A stretch of DNA of 64,000 bases from Hyphomicrobiales bacterium. Its GTDB lineage: Bacteria; Pseudomonadota; Alphaproteobacteria; Rhizobiales; Kaistiaceae. Within the stretch, counting starts at the first letter, position 1. The number at the start of each line of letters is the position of its first letter. A program made the position numbers and the translations under genes. This document shows, piece by piece, positions 49,506 to 58,820 of the stretch. The stretch is taken from the NCBI GenBank assembly GCA_017305635.1, contig JAFKKF010000010.1, positions 248,001 through 312,000 on the forward strand, in the 5' to 3' direction. Below the pieces are notes generated by a model. That model had not been told where the DNA came from, ran no database searches, and saw nothing but the letters and a program-made list of their open reading frames with translations.

Positions 49506-51416
49506 ATGAGCGCGGCACAGAGCGCCATCCTCGACGTCGTCACCATCGGCCGCTCTTCCGTCGACCTCTACGGCAAGCAGATCGGCACCCGGCTCGAAGA
49601 CCTCGCCTCCTTCACCAAGGCGGTGGGCGGCTGCCCGACCAACATCGCCATCGGCTCGGCCCGCCTCGGCCTGAAGGCGGCGGTGATCACCGGCGTCGGC
49701 GACGAGCAGATGGGCCGGTTCATCCGCGAGCAGCTTGCCCGCGAGGGCGTCTCCACCGCCGGAGTCAAGGTCGATCCCAAGCGGCTGACCGCGCTCGTCC
49801 TCCTCTCGGTCGAGAACGACACCTCCTTCCCGCTCATCTTCTATCGCGAGAACTGCGCCGACATGGCGCTCGAAGAGGGCGACATATCCGAGGCGCTGAT
49901 CCTCTCGGCAAAGGCGGTGCTGGTCACCGGCACGCATTTCTCCAAACCCAATACCGAGGCGGCGCAGCGGAAGGCCATGCGCATCGCGCGGGCGGCCGGC
50001 CGTAGGGTCGCCTTCGACATCGACTATCGGCCGAACCTCTGGGGCCTTGCCGGCCATGCCGCCGGCGAGGAGCGCTATATCGCTTCCGACACCGTCTCCG
50101 CGCGCCTGCAGACCGTGCTGCCGGAATGCGACCTGATCATCGGCACGGAGGAAGAAATCCGCATTGCCGGCGGCAAGGAGGACACGCTCGAAGCGCTACG
50201 CCGCGTACGCGAGCTGAGCGCGGCGACCATCGTCCTCAAGCGCGGGCCGATGGGCTGCGTCGTCTACGAGGGCGCCATGCCGGCGCGTATCGAGGACGGG
50301 ATCATCGGCAAGGGCTTCCCGGTCGAGGTCTATAACGTGCTCGGCGCGGGCGATGCCTTCATGTCCGGGTTCCTGCGCGGGTGGCTCACCGGGGAGCCGG
50401 CGCAGACCTGCGCCACCTGGGCCAATGCCTGCGGCGCCTTCGCCGTCTCGCGGCTCCTTTGCGCGCCGGAATACCCGACCTGGGAGGAGCTGACCTGGTT
50501 CCTCGCCCATGGTTCCAGCGAGCGGGCGCTCCGCAAGGACGCCGCGCTCAACCACATCCATTGGGCGACGACGCGGCGGCTGCAGCCGGCGACGCTGACG
50601 GCGCTCGCCATCGACCATCGCGCGCAGCTGGAGGCGCTCGCCGATCGTCTCGGCGTGCCGCGCACGAAGATCAACGGGCTCAAGACGCTGGCGGTCAAGG
50701 CCGCGGCCGAGACCGCAAAGGGATCGCCCGGCTACGGCATGCTTCTCGACGAGGTCTATGGGCGCGAGGCGCTGTTCGCCGCGGCCCGCCTGCCCTTCTG
50801 GATCGGCCGGCCGGTCGAGCAGCCCGGATCCCGTCCACTCCGCTTCGAGTTCTCGCAGGACATCGGCGCGCGGCTCGCCGAATGGCCCGTCACGCATACG
50901 GTGAAATGCCTCGCCTTCTTCCATCCCGACGACGACGAGGCGCTGCGGCGCGAGCAGACCGAGAAGCTCGCCACGCTCTACGACGCGGCGCGGCGGAACG
51001 GCCTCGAGCTCCTCATCGAGATCATCGCCAGCAAGCACGGCGCGGTGGCCGAGGACACGACCTCGCGGGTGCTCGAAATGCTCTACGCCGCCGGCATCAA
51101 GCCGGACTGGTGGAAGCTCGAGGCGCAGCCTTCGACGGCGGCCTGGGCCCATGTCGAGCGCGTCATCGCCGCCCATGACCCCTTCTGCCGCGGCGTCGTC
51201 CTCCTCGGGCTGGAAGCACCGGAGGCGGAGCTCGAGGCCGCGTTCGCTGCGACAAAGGATGCCGGCATCGTGAAGGGATTTGCCATCGGCCGCACGATCT
51301 TCAACGATACGGCGGAGAAGTGGCTTGCCGGATCGATCGACGACCAGGCGGCCGTCGACGAAATGGCCGGGCGCTTCACCCGCCTGGCGGAAGCCTGGAA
51401 GCGCGCCCGCGCCTGA
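49506..51416 (+). CDS. iolC: 5-dehydro-2-deoxygluconokinase fused to a DUF2090 (aldolase-like) domain
   Basis: A 636-residue protein. Residues 1-about 330 are a PfkB-family sugar kinase: VVTIGRSSVDLYGKQIG, VGGCPTNIAIGSARLGLKAA and the catalytic NVLGAGDAFMSGF. It phosphorylates 5-dehydro-2-deoxygluconate in inositol catabolism. Residues about 345-636 are DUF2090, an aldolase-like barrel (ALAIDHRAQLEALADRLG, VKCLAFFHPDDDEALR, LLIEIIASKHG) proposed to take the aldolase step otherwise done by IolJ. This fusion is the usual form in rhizobia. A GGAGG lies 11 bases before the ATG. iolB follows after 22 bases. Confidence 0.95.
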   Translation: MSAAQSAILDVVTIGRSSVDLYGKQIGTRLEDLASFTKAVGGCPTNIAIGSARLGLKAAVITGVGDEQMGRFIREQLAREGVSTAGVKVDPKRLTALVLLSVENDTSFPLIFYRENCADMALEEGDISEALILSAKAVLVTGTHFSKPNTEAAQRKAMRIARAAGRRVAFDIDYRPNLWGLAGHAAGEERYIASDTVSARLQTVLPECDLIIGTEEEIRIAGGKEDTLEALRRVRELSAATIVLKRGPMGCVVYEGAMPARIEDGIIGKGFPVEVYNVLGAGDAFMSGFLRGWLTGEPAQTCATWANACGAFAVSRLLCAPEYPTWEELTWFLAHGSSERALRKDAALNHIHWATTRRLQPATLTALAIDHRAQLEALADRLGVPRTKINGLKTLAVKAAAETAKGSPGYGMLLDEVYGREALFAAARLPFWIGRPVEQPGSRPLRFEFSQDIGARLAEWPVTHTVKCLAFFHPDDDEALRREQTEKLATLYDAARRNGLELLIEIIASKHGAVAEDTTSRVLEMLYAAGIKPDWWKLEAQPSTAAWAHVERVIAAHDPFCRGVVLLGLEAPEAELEAAFAATKDAGIVKGFAIGRTIFNDTAEKWLAGSIDDQAAVDEMAGRFTRLAEAWKRARA

Positions 51417-51438
51417 AACCCCTTTGGGGAGGAAAGAA

Positions 51439-52242
51439 ATGTCCCGCCTTCACCTGCGGCCGGCAAAGGCCGACCGCAACTTCCGCACCCTTCACGTCAC
51501 ACCGGAGAGCGCGGGCTGGCAATATGTCGGCTTCGACCTCTGCCGCGTGCCTGCCGGCGAGACCGTGCGCGGCGAGACGGGAGACCGGGAAGCGTGCCTC
51601 GTCTTCGTCTCGGGCAGCGGCGAGGCGAAAGCCGGCGGAATCGGCTTCAGCACCCTCGGCGAGCGCGCCGATCCGTTCTCCGGCAAGCCGCATTCGCTCT
51701 ACGTCCCGGCGGGCTCGGACTGGTCGGTCAAGGCGAGGTCCGACCTGGAGCTCGCCGTCTGCTCGGCGCCCGGCGTGAAAGGCGCCCGCCCTCCCCGCGT
51801 CATCGGCGCGGACAGCCATCCGGTGATGACCCGCGGCAAGGGCAGCAACGTCCGCTACGTCACCGACATCATCAACGAGACGGACCCGGCCGACAGCCTC
51901 CTCGTCGTCGAGGTGATCACGCCCGCCGGCCACGCTTCCAGCTATCCGCCGCACAAGCACGACCGCGACGCCTTCCCGGAGGAGACACTGCTCGAGGAGG
52001 TGTACTACCACCGCCTCAACCCGCCCCAGGGCTTCGGCTTCCAGCGCGTCTATACCGACGACCGCTCGCTCGACGTAGCGATGACCATCGAGAACGGCGA
52101 TGCGACGCTGGTGCCGCGCGGCTATCACCCCTGCTCGGCGCTGCACGGCTACGATCTCTACTACCTCAACGTCATGGCCGGCCCGAAGCGCCTCTGGCGT
52201 TTCCACAACGATCCCGCCCATGAGTGGATGCTGAAGGCCTGA
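51439..52242 (+). CDS. iolB: 5-deoxy-glucuronate isomerase
   Basis: A 267-residue cupin-fold enzyme converting 5-deoxy-glucuronate to 5-dehydro-2-deoxygluconate in myo-inositol breakdown. The metal-binding region reads SSYPPHKHDRDAFPEETLLEEVYYHRLNPPQGFGFQRVYT (about 168-208), and GYHPCSALHGYDLYYLNVMAGP is the C-terminal signature. ATG 51439 follows a strong GGGGAGGAAAG. It is the second gene of the iolC-iolB unit; iolD and iolE are not in the window and must lie elsewhere. Confidence 0.95.
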   Translation: MSRLHLRPAKADRNFRTLHVTPESAGWQYVGFDLCRVPAGETVRGETGDREACLVFVSGSGEAKAGGIGFSTLGERADPFSGKPHSLYVPAGSDWSVKARSDLELAVCSAPGVKGARPPRVIGADSHPVMTRGKGSNVRYVTDIINETDPADSLLVVEVITPAGHASSYPPHKHDRDAFPEETLLEEVYYHRLNPPQGFGFQRVYTDDRSLDVAMTIENGDATLVPRGYHPCSALHGYDLYYLNVMAGPKRLWRFHNDPAHEWMLKA

Positions 52243-52282
52243 CACGCCCGCCCGCCACTCCGCCCCCCTCGAAAGAAAGAAA

Positions 52283-52310
52283 ATCGCCCCGGACCTTGGT
52301 CCGGGGCGAT
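52283..52310. terminator. Strong bidirectional terminator between iolB and the repeat protein gene
   Basis: ATCGCCCCGGACC-TT-GGTCCGGGGCGAT forms a perfect 13-base stem. On the minus strand it is followed by TTTCTTTCTTTC, a good termination tail for the large repeat protein gene; on the plus strand it follows iolB. Confidence 0.9.
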
Positions 52311-52332
52311 CGCTTTCAAACGTGCCGGTCTT

Positions 52333-55300
52333 CTAGCGGATCACCGGCGAGCAGTTGCCCGGCGTGCCCTCGAAGCCCTTCGGGCAGTGGCAGTTCGGCG
52401 GCTTGCCGACCGAGCCCTCGGGGCAGACCGGCTGGACCTGAATCGGCTTCAACGGCTTCAGGATCAACGGCCTGCAGTTGGGCGGAGTCCCCACCTGCCC
52501 CTTCGGGCACTTCAGCACCGGCGGCTGGGTGATCACCAGCGGCTTGCAGTTCGGCGGTGTCCCAACCTGCCCGGGCGGACACTTCTTTGGCTGGATCACG
52601 ATCGGCTTGCAGTTAGGTGGCCGCCCAACCATGCCGGGCGGGCATTTCACCGGCTCGATCACGATCGGCTTGCAGTTCGGGGGAGTTCCGATCTGCCCGG
52701 GCGGGCATTTCAGCACGATGGGCTTGCAGTTCGGAGGCGTGCCGATCATCCCCGGCGGGCACTTCACCGGCTGGATCACGATCGGCTTGCAGTTCGGGGG
52801 CGTCCCGATCTGCCCGGGCGGGCACTTCAGGACGATGGGCTTGCAGTTCGGAGGCGTGCCGATCATGCCGGGCGGGCATTTCACCGGCTCGATCACGATC
52901 GGCCTGCAGTTCGGCGGAGTCCCGATCTGCCCGGGCGGGCACTTCAGGACGATCGGCTTGCAGTTCGGAGGCGTGCCCACCATGCCGGGAGGGCACTTCT
53001 CGATGATGATCGGGTGACAGTTAGGCGGAATTCCCACCTGCCCGGGCGGGCATTTCACCACGATCGGCTTGCAGTTCGGCGGGATGCCGATGGTGCCGGG
53101 CGGGCACTGGCGGATCACGATCGGCTTGCAGTTCGGAGGCGTGCCGATCATGCCCGGCGGGCACTTGGGCTGCTCGATCGGGCGGCAGTTCGGCGGGATG
53201 CCGGTGGTGCCGGGCGGGCAGACCCTGATGATCGGCTTGCAGTTCGGGGGCACGCCGATCATCCCCGGCGGGCACTTCGGCACGATCGGAGGATGACAGT
53301 TCGGCGGCGTCCCGATCATGCCCGGCGGGCACTGCAGGACGATCGGCTTGCAGTTCGGCGGGATGCCGAACATCCCCGGCGGGCACTTCGGCGGCAGGAA
53401 CGGCCGGCAGTTCGGCGGCGTGCCGATGTAGCCGGGCGGGCACTGCAGCACGATGGGCCTGCAGTTCGGGGGCGTGCCGAACATGCCGGGCGGGCACTTC
53501 GGCGGCGGCTGGCAGTTCGGCGGCGTGCCGAACGTGCCGGGCGGGCACTGCCAGACGATCGGCCGGCAGTACGGCGGAACGCCGATGGTGCCGGGCGGGC
53601 AGACCACCGGCGGCGGCGGGTAGCGGCAGTTCGGCGGCGTGCCGATCATGCCGGGCGGGCACGTCTGGGGAATGGGCTCGCAGTGCCGACCCGGCGTCTT
53701 GGCCTCGGCCGAGGCCGAGTCATCGGACGGGTTGGTGTTCTGCGGGCTGCCGCCAGGCGCGAAGGTGATCCTCGCCCGGTTCTGCACGGTACACCGGCCG
53801 GCCCGCTGCTGCTCGGCGGGCGAGACCTTCGCCCCGATCAGCAGCTTCACCGACTGTCCCGGATTGAGCGTCACCGGGGCGTGGTCGCAGGTGTAGTTGC
53901 CACCCGACGCCGGCGTGCAGGTCCAACCCGGAGGATTGGGCTGCGGGCCGTAGAGGATGGCGTTCGGCACCGACATGACATCGTTGACCTGGATCGGCCC
54001 GTTGTAGACGCCGGGACCGGTATTGGTCACGGTGATCACGAACGGACAGAACCAGCTGTCGCCGACCATCGGACAGGTGTCGCTGAAGGCTCGCTTCTGG
54101 ATCTTCAGGTTCGTCCGGTTGCCGTTCGGGCGGCAGCGATCGTTGGGGATCTCGGCCGTCGCGAAGGCGTAGTCGTCGCCGGGATTGGCGTCGCCATAGC
54201 CGTACTGCCAGGCGATCTGCGCCTCGTTCTCGAGGTAGCAGGCGTTCTCCCGGTTGGGCAGCGTGACGTGGGCATAGAGGTCCACGCCCTCGCCCGGATA
54301 GAGGAGCACCGGCGGATAGTCGCAGTGATAGGCCCCCGGTCCCGTCTGTCCGCAGGTCCATGGCGGCTGCGGTGCGAAGTCGACGACGGCGCCCGCGGGC
54401 GGGGCCGGCAGCCAGTCATTCACGGCGACCGGGCCCCAATAGGGAGTGGTGCCGGTATTGGTCACGCGGATGGCATAGTTGCACTCGAAGCCGCTCGGCC
54501 CACGCCAGCAGACGCGCGGAGCGGCGACCTTGTCGATGGAGAGGTTGAACGTGTCCATCGGAGGCGGCACCCAGCCGGGCGGCGGAACGTAGGGCGGGAT
54601 GTAGGAACCGTAGCCACCGCCGCACGACTGGTAGATGGCGACGTCGCCCATGTGGCCGGCGGCGGTTGCGTCGTCGTACTGGTCGTCATAGTCGGCGAAA
54701 TAGGATTGCCACGGCGGATCATTGGCGGGGCGCACGAGGTCCACGCCATTGCCCTGCAGGCCGTCGACAAGCGCCGGCCCGCCGACGGCGAGCTGCTGGG
54801 CGAGGTTCGGATCGTCGCGCAGGCCCTCGCCCGTCGACCAGAGGTACTGGCCGCAGGAATTGGGCACGATCATGCCCTTGTCGTCGTAGTTCGGGCCGAG
54901 CGCGATGCCGCCGGCGGCGTTGTGCCCGTCGGGGCGGAAGCCGATGGCATATTGCTCGGGAACCTGGACCCAGGTGCTCGGCGTATTGGCATCGTCCGGA
55001 ATTTCGCGGCGATAGCGCACGACCGAGGCGGTCTTCGGCTCGGCAAAGACGGAATAGTCGTAGCTGCCGTGCTGGGCGCCGCGCTGGGCGAGGATCATGC
55101 GGCCCTGCGCGTCGAAGGCGATATCGCTCACCGGATCGGTGCTGGCAAGCCCGGCAACGTCGAGCTCCCAGCGCGCATCGTCGGCAAGGCTGCCGTCGAG
55201 CCGGATGCCGACCGACCAGACCTGCGGCCCGTCGGCGACGGCGTAGTAGAGGCGGCCGCCATGGACGGCCATGCCCCAGACCATGCGCTCCTTCGGCGTA

Positions 55301-56109
55301 TAGCCCCAGGTCGCCGGATCCTCGGCATTGAAGGCCGGGTTGGTGATGTCCATCACGCTGCCGTCGTCGGGGACGGCGGGCAGGCCGCGCATCGGCCGCA
55401 CCGCGGCGCCGTGGTCGAAGGTGTCGAGCACGGTGCCATCGATGCCGAGGCGGTAGACGAGGCCCGAGTCGAGATCCGACACGAAGAACTGCTGCGTGGC
55501 GGCGTCGAAGACGATGTCACCGAGGCCGGGGCCGGTATTGGGCAGGCTCGCGAAAAGCGAAACGGCACCCGTGGTGCCGTCGATCCTGTAGATGCTTCCC
55601 GGACTGCCGCCCTGCCCCCACTGGCCGTCCATGAACTGGGCATTGGGCTCGCCGGTCTTGATGCGGTCCGGCAGGCCGTCGCCATTGCCGTCCGGCGCGA
55701 CGATCTGGATGCCGTAGGCGGAAGTGGCGAGGACGTAGATGTTCGGGTTCGGCGCATTGTCGAGGGTAACGCCGAAGACCTGGCCGATCTCGCGCGCGGT
55801 GGCGGAGAAGACGGCGGGCGAGGGAATCAGCTGGCCCTGGGGCGGTCCGTTCGGCTGGAGCCGCTGGACGCGCAGGGACGTGCCGTCGAGATTTATGAAA
55901 GTCGTATCGATCGGGTCGCCGCTCGGTGGCGGCGTGGTCGGCGGCACGACACCGGAAAAGCCGGTGACCACCGCGTCGCCGGGGGCAAGGAGCCCTTGAT
56001 CGGCCGCCTCCGCGGCCCGTTGTCCTGCGAAAAAGAGAAGCGGCGTCAGTGCTGCTGCCGCAATCAGACTACGAAACGCCCCCCGCTTCGAAGTCGAACG
56101 CAGACACAT
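52333..56109 (-). CDS. Large exported protein with propeller-like, DUF11-like and 23 Cys-Pro tandem repeats
   Basis: A 1258-residue secreted or surface protein. A Sec signal (RSLIAAAALTPLLFFAGQRAAEA) ends near residue 36. Residues about 60-500 contain propeller-like repeats (GDIVFDAATQQFFVSDLDSGLVYRLG, VSDIAFDAQGRMILAQRG). Two DUF11-like Ig-fold domains follow (about 518-645 and 665-800; VTNTGTTPYWGPVAVNDW, VTNTGPGVYNGPIQVNDV). From about 817 to the end are 23 repeats of CPPGxxGxPPNCxPI, each with two cysteines. A strong AGGAGG precedes the ATG. No LPXTG, autotransporter or anchor motif is visible. It is monocistronic, with its own terminator. Function unknown; adhesion or an envelope-bound coat is plausible. 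Confidence 0.85.
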   Translation of the reverse strand: MCLRSTSKRGAFRSLIAAAALTPLLFFAGQRAAEAADQGLLAPGDAVVTGFSGVVPPTTPPPSGDPIDTTFINLDGTSLRVQRLQPNGPPQGQLIPSPAVFSATAREIGQVFGVTLDNAPNPNIYVLATSAYGIQIVAPDGNGDGLPDRIKTGEPNAQFMDGQWGQGGSPGSIYRIDGTTGAVSLFASLPNTGPGLGDIVFDAATQQFFVSDLDSGLVYRLGIDGTVLDTFDHGAAVRPMRGLPAVPDDGSVMDITNPAFNAEDPATWGYTPKERMVWGMAVHGGRLYYAVADGPQVWSVGIRLDGSLADDARWELDVAGLASTDPVSDIAFDAQGRMILAQRGAQHGSYDYSVFAEPKTASVVRYRREIPDDANTPSTWVQVPEQYAIGFRPDGHNAAGGIALGPNYDDKGMIVPNSCGQYLWSTGEGLRDDPNLAQQLAVGGPALVDGLQGNGVDLVRPANDPPWQSYFADYDDQYDDATAAGHMGDVAIYQSCGGGYGSYIPPYVPPPGWVPPPMDTFNLSIDKVAAPRVCWRGPSGFECNYAIRVTNTGTTPYWGPVAVNDWLPAPPAGAVVDFAPQPPWTCGQTGPGAYHCDYPPVLLYPGEGVDLYAHVTLPNRENACYLENEAQIAWQYGYGDANPGDDYAFATAEIPNDRCRPNGNRTNLKIQKRAFSDTCPMVGDSWFCPFVITVTNTGPGVYNGPIQVNDVMSVPNAILYGPQPNPPGWTCTPASGGNYTCDHAPVTLNPGQSVKLLIGAKVSPAEQQRAGRCTVQNRARITFAPGGSPQNTNPSDDSASAEAKTPGRHCEPIPQTCPPGMIGTPPNCRYPPPPVVCPPGTIGVPPYCRPIVWQCPPGTFGTPPNCQPPPKCPPGMFGTPPNCRPIVLQCPPGYIGTPPNCRPFLPPKCPPGMFGIPPNCKPIVLQCPPGMIGTPPNCHPPIVPKCPPGMIGVPPNCKPIIRVCPPGTTGIPPNCRPIEQPKCPPGMIGTPPNCKPIVIRQCPPGTIGIPPNCKPIVVKCPPGQVGIPPNCHPIIIEKCPPGMVGTPPNCKPIVLKCPPGQIGTPPNCRPIVIEPVKCPPGMIGTPPNCKPIVLKCPPGQIGTPPNCKPIVIQPVKCPPGMIGTPPNCKPIVLKCPPGQIGTPPNCKPIVIEPVKCPPGMVGRPPNCKPIVIQPKKCPPGQVGTPPNCKPLVITQPPVLKCPKGQVGTPPNCRPLILKPLKPIQVQPVCPEGSVGKPPNCHCPKGFEGTPGNCSPVIR

Positions 56110-56191
56110 GGCTTCCTCCTGCCGATGGAACTGGTCCTTGAGCGCTTAGCAGAGTCTCCGCAGTGATGCTGTGACGGTTGTCATACCATGA

Positions 56192-56229
56192 GAGAGGGCC
56201 GCGCCGCGATACCGCGACACGGCCCTCTC
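56192..56229 (-). terminator. Hairpin downstream of the aldehyde dehydrogenase gene
   Basis: GAGAGGGCCG (56192-56201) pairs perfectly with CGGCCCTCTC (56220-56229) across an 18-base loop, 27 bases past the stop of the dehydrogenase gene. No clear T-run follows, so it is a weaker terminator candidate. Confidence 0.5.
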
Positions 56230-56256
56230 GAAAGATGCCGACGTGGACCTTGCCGG

Positions 56257-57693
56257 TCAGGGCAGCGTGTAGGCCGTCTTCACGGTGGTGAAGAACTCGG
56301 AAGCGTAGCGGCCCTGCTCGCGCGGGCCGTAGCTCGAGCCCTTACGGCCGCCGAAGGGCACGTGGTAGTCGACGCCCGCCGTCGGCAGGTTGACCATGAC
56401 CATGCCGGCCTCGGAGTTGCGCTTGAAGTCGGTCGCATATTTGAGGCTCGTCGTGCAGATGCCCGCCGACAGGCCGAAGGGCGTGTCGTTGGCGACGGCC
56501 AGCGCCTCGTCGTAGTCCTTGACGCGGATGGTGCTGACCACCGGGCCGAAGACCTCCTCGCGGTTGATGCGCATGTCGGGGGTGGTCTCGGTGAACAGCG
56601 CCGGCTGCAGGTAGAAGCCGGGCGTGCCGCGCTTCACGCGCTCGCCACCGAAGGCGAGCTTGCCGCCCTCCTCCCGGGCAATCTTGATGTACTTCTCGTC
56701 CTGGTCGAGCTGGCTCTGGTCGACGACCGGCCCGACATGGGTGCCCTCCTTCAGCGCGTCGTCGACGACGATGCCCTTGATTCGCTCGGTTAGCGCGGCA
56801 ACGAACTTGTCGTGGATGCCCGCCGTCACGATGACGCGCGAGGAGGCCGTGCAGCGCTGGCCGGTCTGGAAATAGCCGCCATTGGCCGCGACCTCGACCG
56901 CCGTCTTCAGGTCGGCATCGTCAAGGACGACGAGCGGGTTCTTGCCGCCCATCTCGAGCTGGAACTTGCGCATCACCTTGACCGAGGCCTCGGCGACCTT
57001 GCCGCCGGTGCCGACCGAGCCGGTGAAGGTGAGCGCCCTGATGTCGGGGCTGTCGAGCAGCACCTGGCCGACGACGGAGCCCTTGCCCATCACGAGGTTG
57101 AGGACGCCCTTCGGCAGGCCGGCACGGACGAGGATGTCGACGATCGTCCAGGACGAGGCCGGCACCAGGTCGGCTGGCTTGAAGACGACGGTGTTGCCGT
57201 AGCAGAGCGCCGGCGCGATCTTCCAGGCGGGAATGGCGATCGGGAAGTTCCACGGCGTGATGATGCCGACGACGCCGACCGCCTCGCGGGTAATGTTGAC
57301 CTCGATGCCGGGCCGCGTGCTCGGCAGGATCTCGCCCGAGAGTCGCAGCGCCTCGCCGGCGAAGAAGTCGAATATCTGCGCGGCGCGCATGGTCTCGGCG
57401 ATGCCGTCGGCGAGCGTCTTGCCCTCCTCGCGGGCGAGCTGGCGGCCGATCTCCTGGCGGCGGGCCATGATCTCGTCGGAAGCGGCCTTCAGGATGTCGT
57501 GGCGCTGCTGGATGCCCGAACGCGACCAGCCGTGGAAGGCGGCCTTGGCGGCCGCGATCGCCCTCTCGGCATCCGCCTTGGTGGCGCGCGCAAAATGCCC
57601 GACGACGTCATCCGTGTTGGACGGATTGACGTTCGGGATGGCCTCGCCCTCGGTCCACTCGCCGGCGATGTAGTTGCGATGCAGTTCTTCCAT
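56257..57693 (-). CDS. Aldehyde dehydrogenase, 2-oxoglutarate semialdehyde dehydrogenase type
   Basis: A 478-residue NAD(P)+-dependent aldehyde dehydrogenase. GIITPWNFPIAIPAWKIAPALCYGNTVVFKPA binds the cofactor, LEMGGKNPLVVLDDADL has the general-base glutamate, and the catalytic cysteine is in YFQTGQRCTASSRVIV (about 278). The family oxidises 2,5-dioxopentanoate (ketoglutarate semialdehyde) to 2-oxoglutarate as the last step of non-phosphorylative pentose or uronate pathways. It lies 69 bases after an AraD1-type gene and close to an IlvD-type sugar-acid dehydratase, which supports this reading. Confidence 0.9.
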   Translation of the reverse strand: MEELHRNYIAGEWTEGEAIPNVNPSNTDDVVGHFARATKADAERAIAAAKAAFHGWSRSGIQQRHDILKAASDEIMARRQEIGRQLAREEGKTLADGIAETMRAAQIFDFFAGEALRLSGEILPSTRPGIEVNITREAVGVVGIITPWNFPIAIPAWKIAPALCYGNTVVFKPADLVPASSWTIVDILVRAGLPKGVLNLVMGKGSVVGQVLLDSPDIRALTFTGSVGTGGKVAEASVKVMRKFQLEMGGKNPLVVLDDADLKTAVEVAANGGYFQTGQRCTASSRVIVTAGIHDKFVAALTERIKGIVVDDALKEGTHVGPVVDQSQLDQDEKYIKIAREEGGKLAFGGERVKRGTPGFYLQPALFTETTPDMRINREEVFGPVVSTIRVKDYDEALAVANDTPFGLSAGICTTSLKYATDFKRNSEAGMVMVNLPTAGVDYHVPFGGRKGSSYGPREQGRYASEFFTTVKTAYTLP

Positions 57694-57762
57694 CTGATGC
57701 CTCGATCGGTCGCGTGCCGACAGGCCGCGCTGGGGCGGCCCGCCGGGACAGGAAAGGGAGTT

Positions 57763-58755
57763 CTAGAGCGGCTTTATCGCAAACGTGTCTTTCTTCGCCA
57801 CTGCCATCGGATTGTGGAGCGGCAGGCCGAATTCCTTCGCCTCGATCTCGAACACGTCGCCCGCCTTCGGCTTGATGCCGGAAGCGACCGAGAGCGTCGC
57901 CGTGCCGAAGGTATGGATATGGATGTCGCCCGGCCGGCGGAAATAGGGGTACTTGAAATGATGCATCTCGAGGTTCCGGATCGAGTGCGACATGTTCGTC
58001 TCGCCGGTCAGGAACGGCTGGTCGAAGATCAGCTTCTTGCCGCGGCGGATGCGCGAGGTGCCGCGGATATCCTCGGGCAGGTCGCCGACCAGGATTTCCG
58101 GACCGAAGGAGCACGGCCGGAGTTTCGAGTGCGCAAGGAACAGGTAGTTCTGCCGCTCGGTGACATGGTCGGAGAACTCGTTGAGGAGGGCGAAGCCGAC
58201 CCGGTAGGGCTGGCCGTCCTTGCCGACGACGTAGATGCCGGCGACTTCCGGCTCCTCGCCGCCGTCGAGGGCGAAGGACGGCGAGACCAGCGCCTCACCC
58301 GGCGCGGCGACGAAGGAGCCGTCGCCCTTGTAGAACCATTCCGGCTGGACGCCCCACTTGCCGGCCTTCGGCTTGCCGCCTTCGAGGCCCATGCGGAACA
58401 TCTTCATGGAATCGGTCAGGGTCTCTTCCGCCGCGCTCGTCACCTTCTGGTGCATGGAATCGCGGGTTGCGGCCGAGCCGAGATGCGAGAGGCCGGTGCC
58501 GGTGACGAGAAGGTGCGCCGGGTCGGGATGGTCGATCGGCGCGAGAACCTGGCCGGCGGCAAGCAGCTTGGCCGGATCGGCGGCCCCTGCCCTGCCCGCC
58601 TTCGCCACGACCCTGGCCAGCGACGTCTTCTTCGCGATCGCCGCCTGGGCGAGATCGTAGACGCTCCTGTATCCCTTCACGAACCAAGACTCGCCGCCTT
58701 CGGTTGCCACCACCTGGCGGCCGCCGCGCGCGGTCTTCACCTGCATCAGTCGCAT
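57763..58755 (-). CDS. AraD1/GguC-family FAH-fold enzyme (2-keto-3-deoxy-pentonate dehydratase type)
   Basis: A 330-residue protein of the AraD1 group of the fumarylacetoacetate hydrolase superfamily. MQVKTARGGRQVVATEGGESWFVKGYRSVYDLA starts the family, and TGTGLSHLGSAATRDSMHQK, FALDGGEEPEVAGIYVVG with metal-binding glutamates and HIHTFGTATLSVASGIKPKAGDVFEIEAKEFGLPLHNP follow. Family members dehydrate 2-keto-3-deoxy-L-arabonate to ketoglutarate semialdehyde. The aldehyde dehydrogenase for that product is the next gene, so the two steps are consecutive here. Confidence 0.88.
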   Translation of the reverse strand: MRLMQVKTARGGRQVVATEGGESWFVKGYRSVYDLAQAAIAKKTSLARVVAKAGRAGAADPAKLLAAGQVLAPIDHPDPAHLLVTGTGLSHLGSAATRDSMHQKVTSAAEETLTDSMKMFRMGLEGGKPKAGKWGVQPEWFYKGDGSFVAAPGEALVSPSFALDGGEEPEVAGIYVVGKDGQPYRVGFALLNEFSDHVTERQNYLFLAHSKLRPCSFGPEILVGDLPEDIRGTSRIRRGKKLIFDQPFLTGETNMSHSIRNLEMHHFKYPYFRRPGDIHIHTFGTATLSVASGIKPKAGDVFEIEAKEFGLPLHNPMAVAKKDTFAIKPL

Positions 58756-58820
58756 TCTGTCACCCTTCCTCCGTTTGCCCGCCGCGGCGGGCTTGTCCCC
58801 GTATCCCGGGCGCGCCCGGC

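Noticed and set aside
52333-53670. Regular nucleotide repeats that could suggest a CRISPR array
   Set aside because: The periodicity follows codons of a continuous reading frame, the units vary in length, and there are no unique spacers between identical repeats.
52387-56166. A continuous 1259-codon plus-strand reading frame opposite the repeat protein
   Set aside because: It is the antisense shadow of the minus-strand gene. It has no ribosome-binding site or recognisable domain, and its repeats are the complement of the real Cys-Pro repeats; GC-rich codon bias keeps it open.
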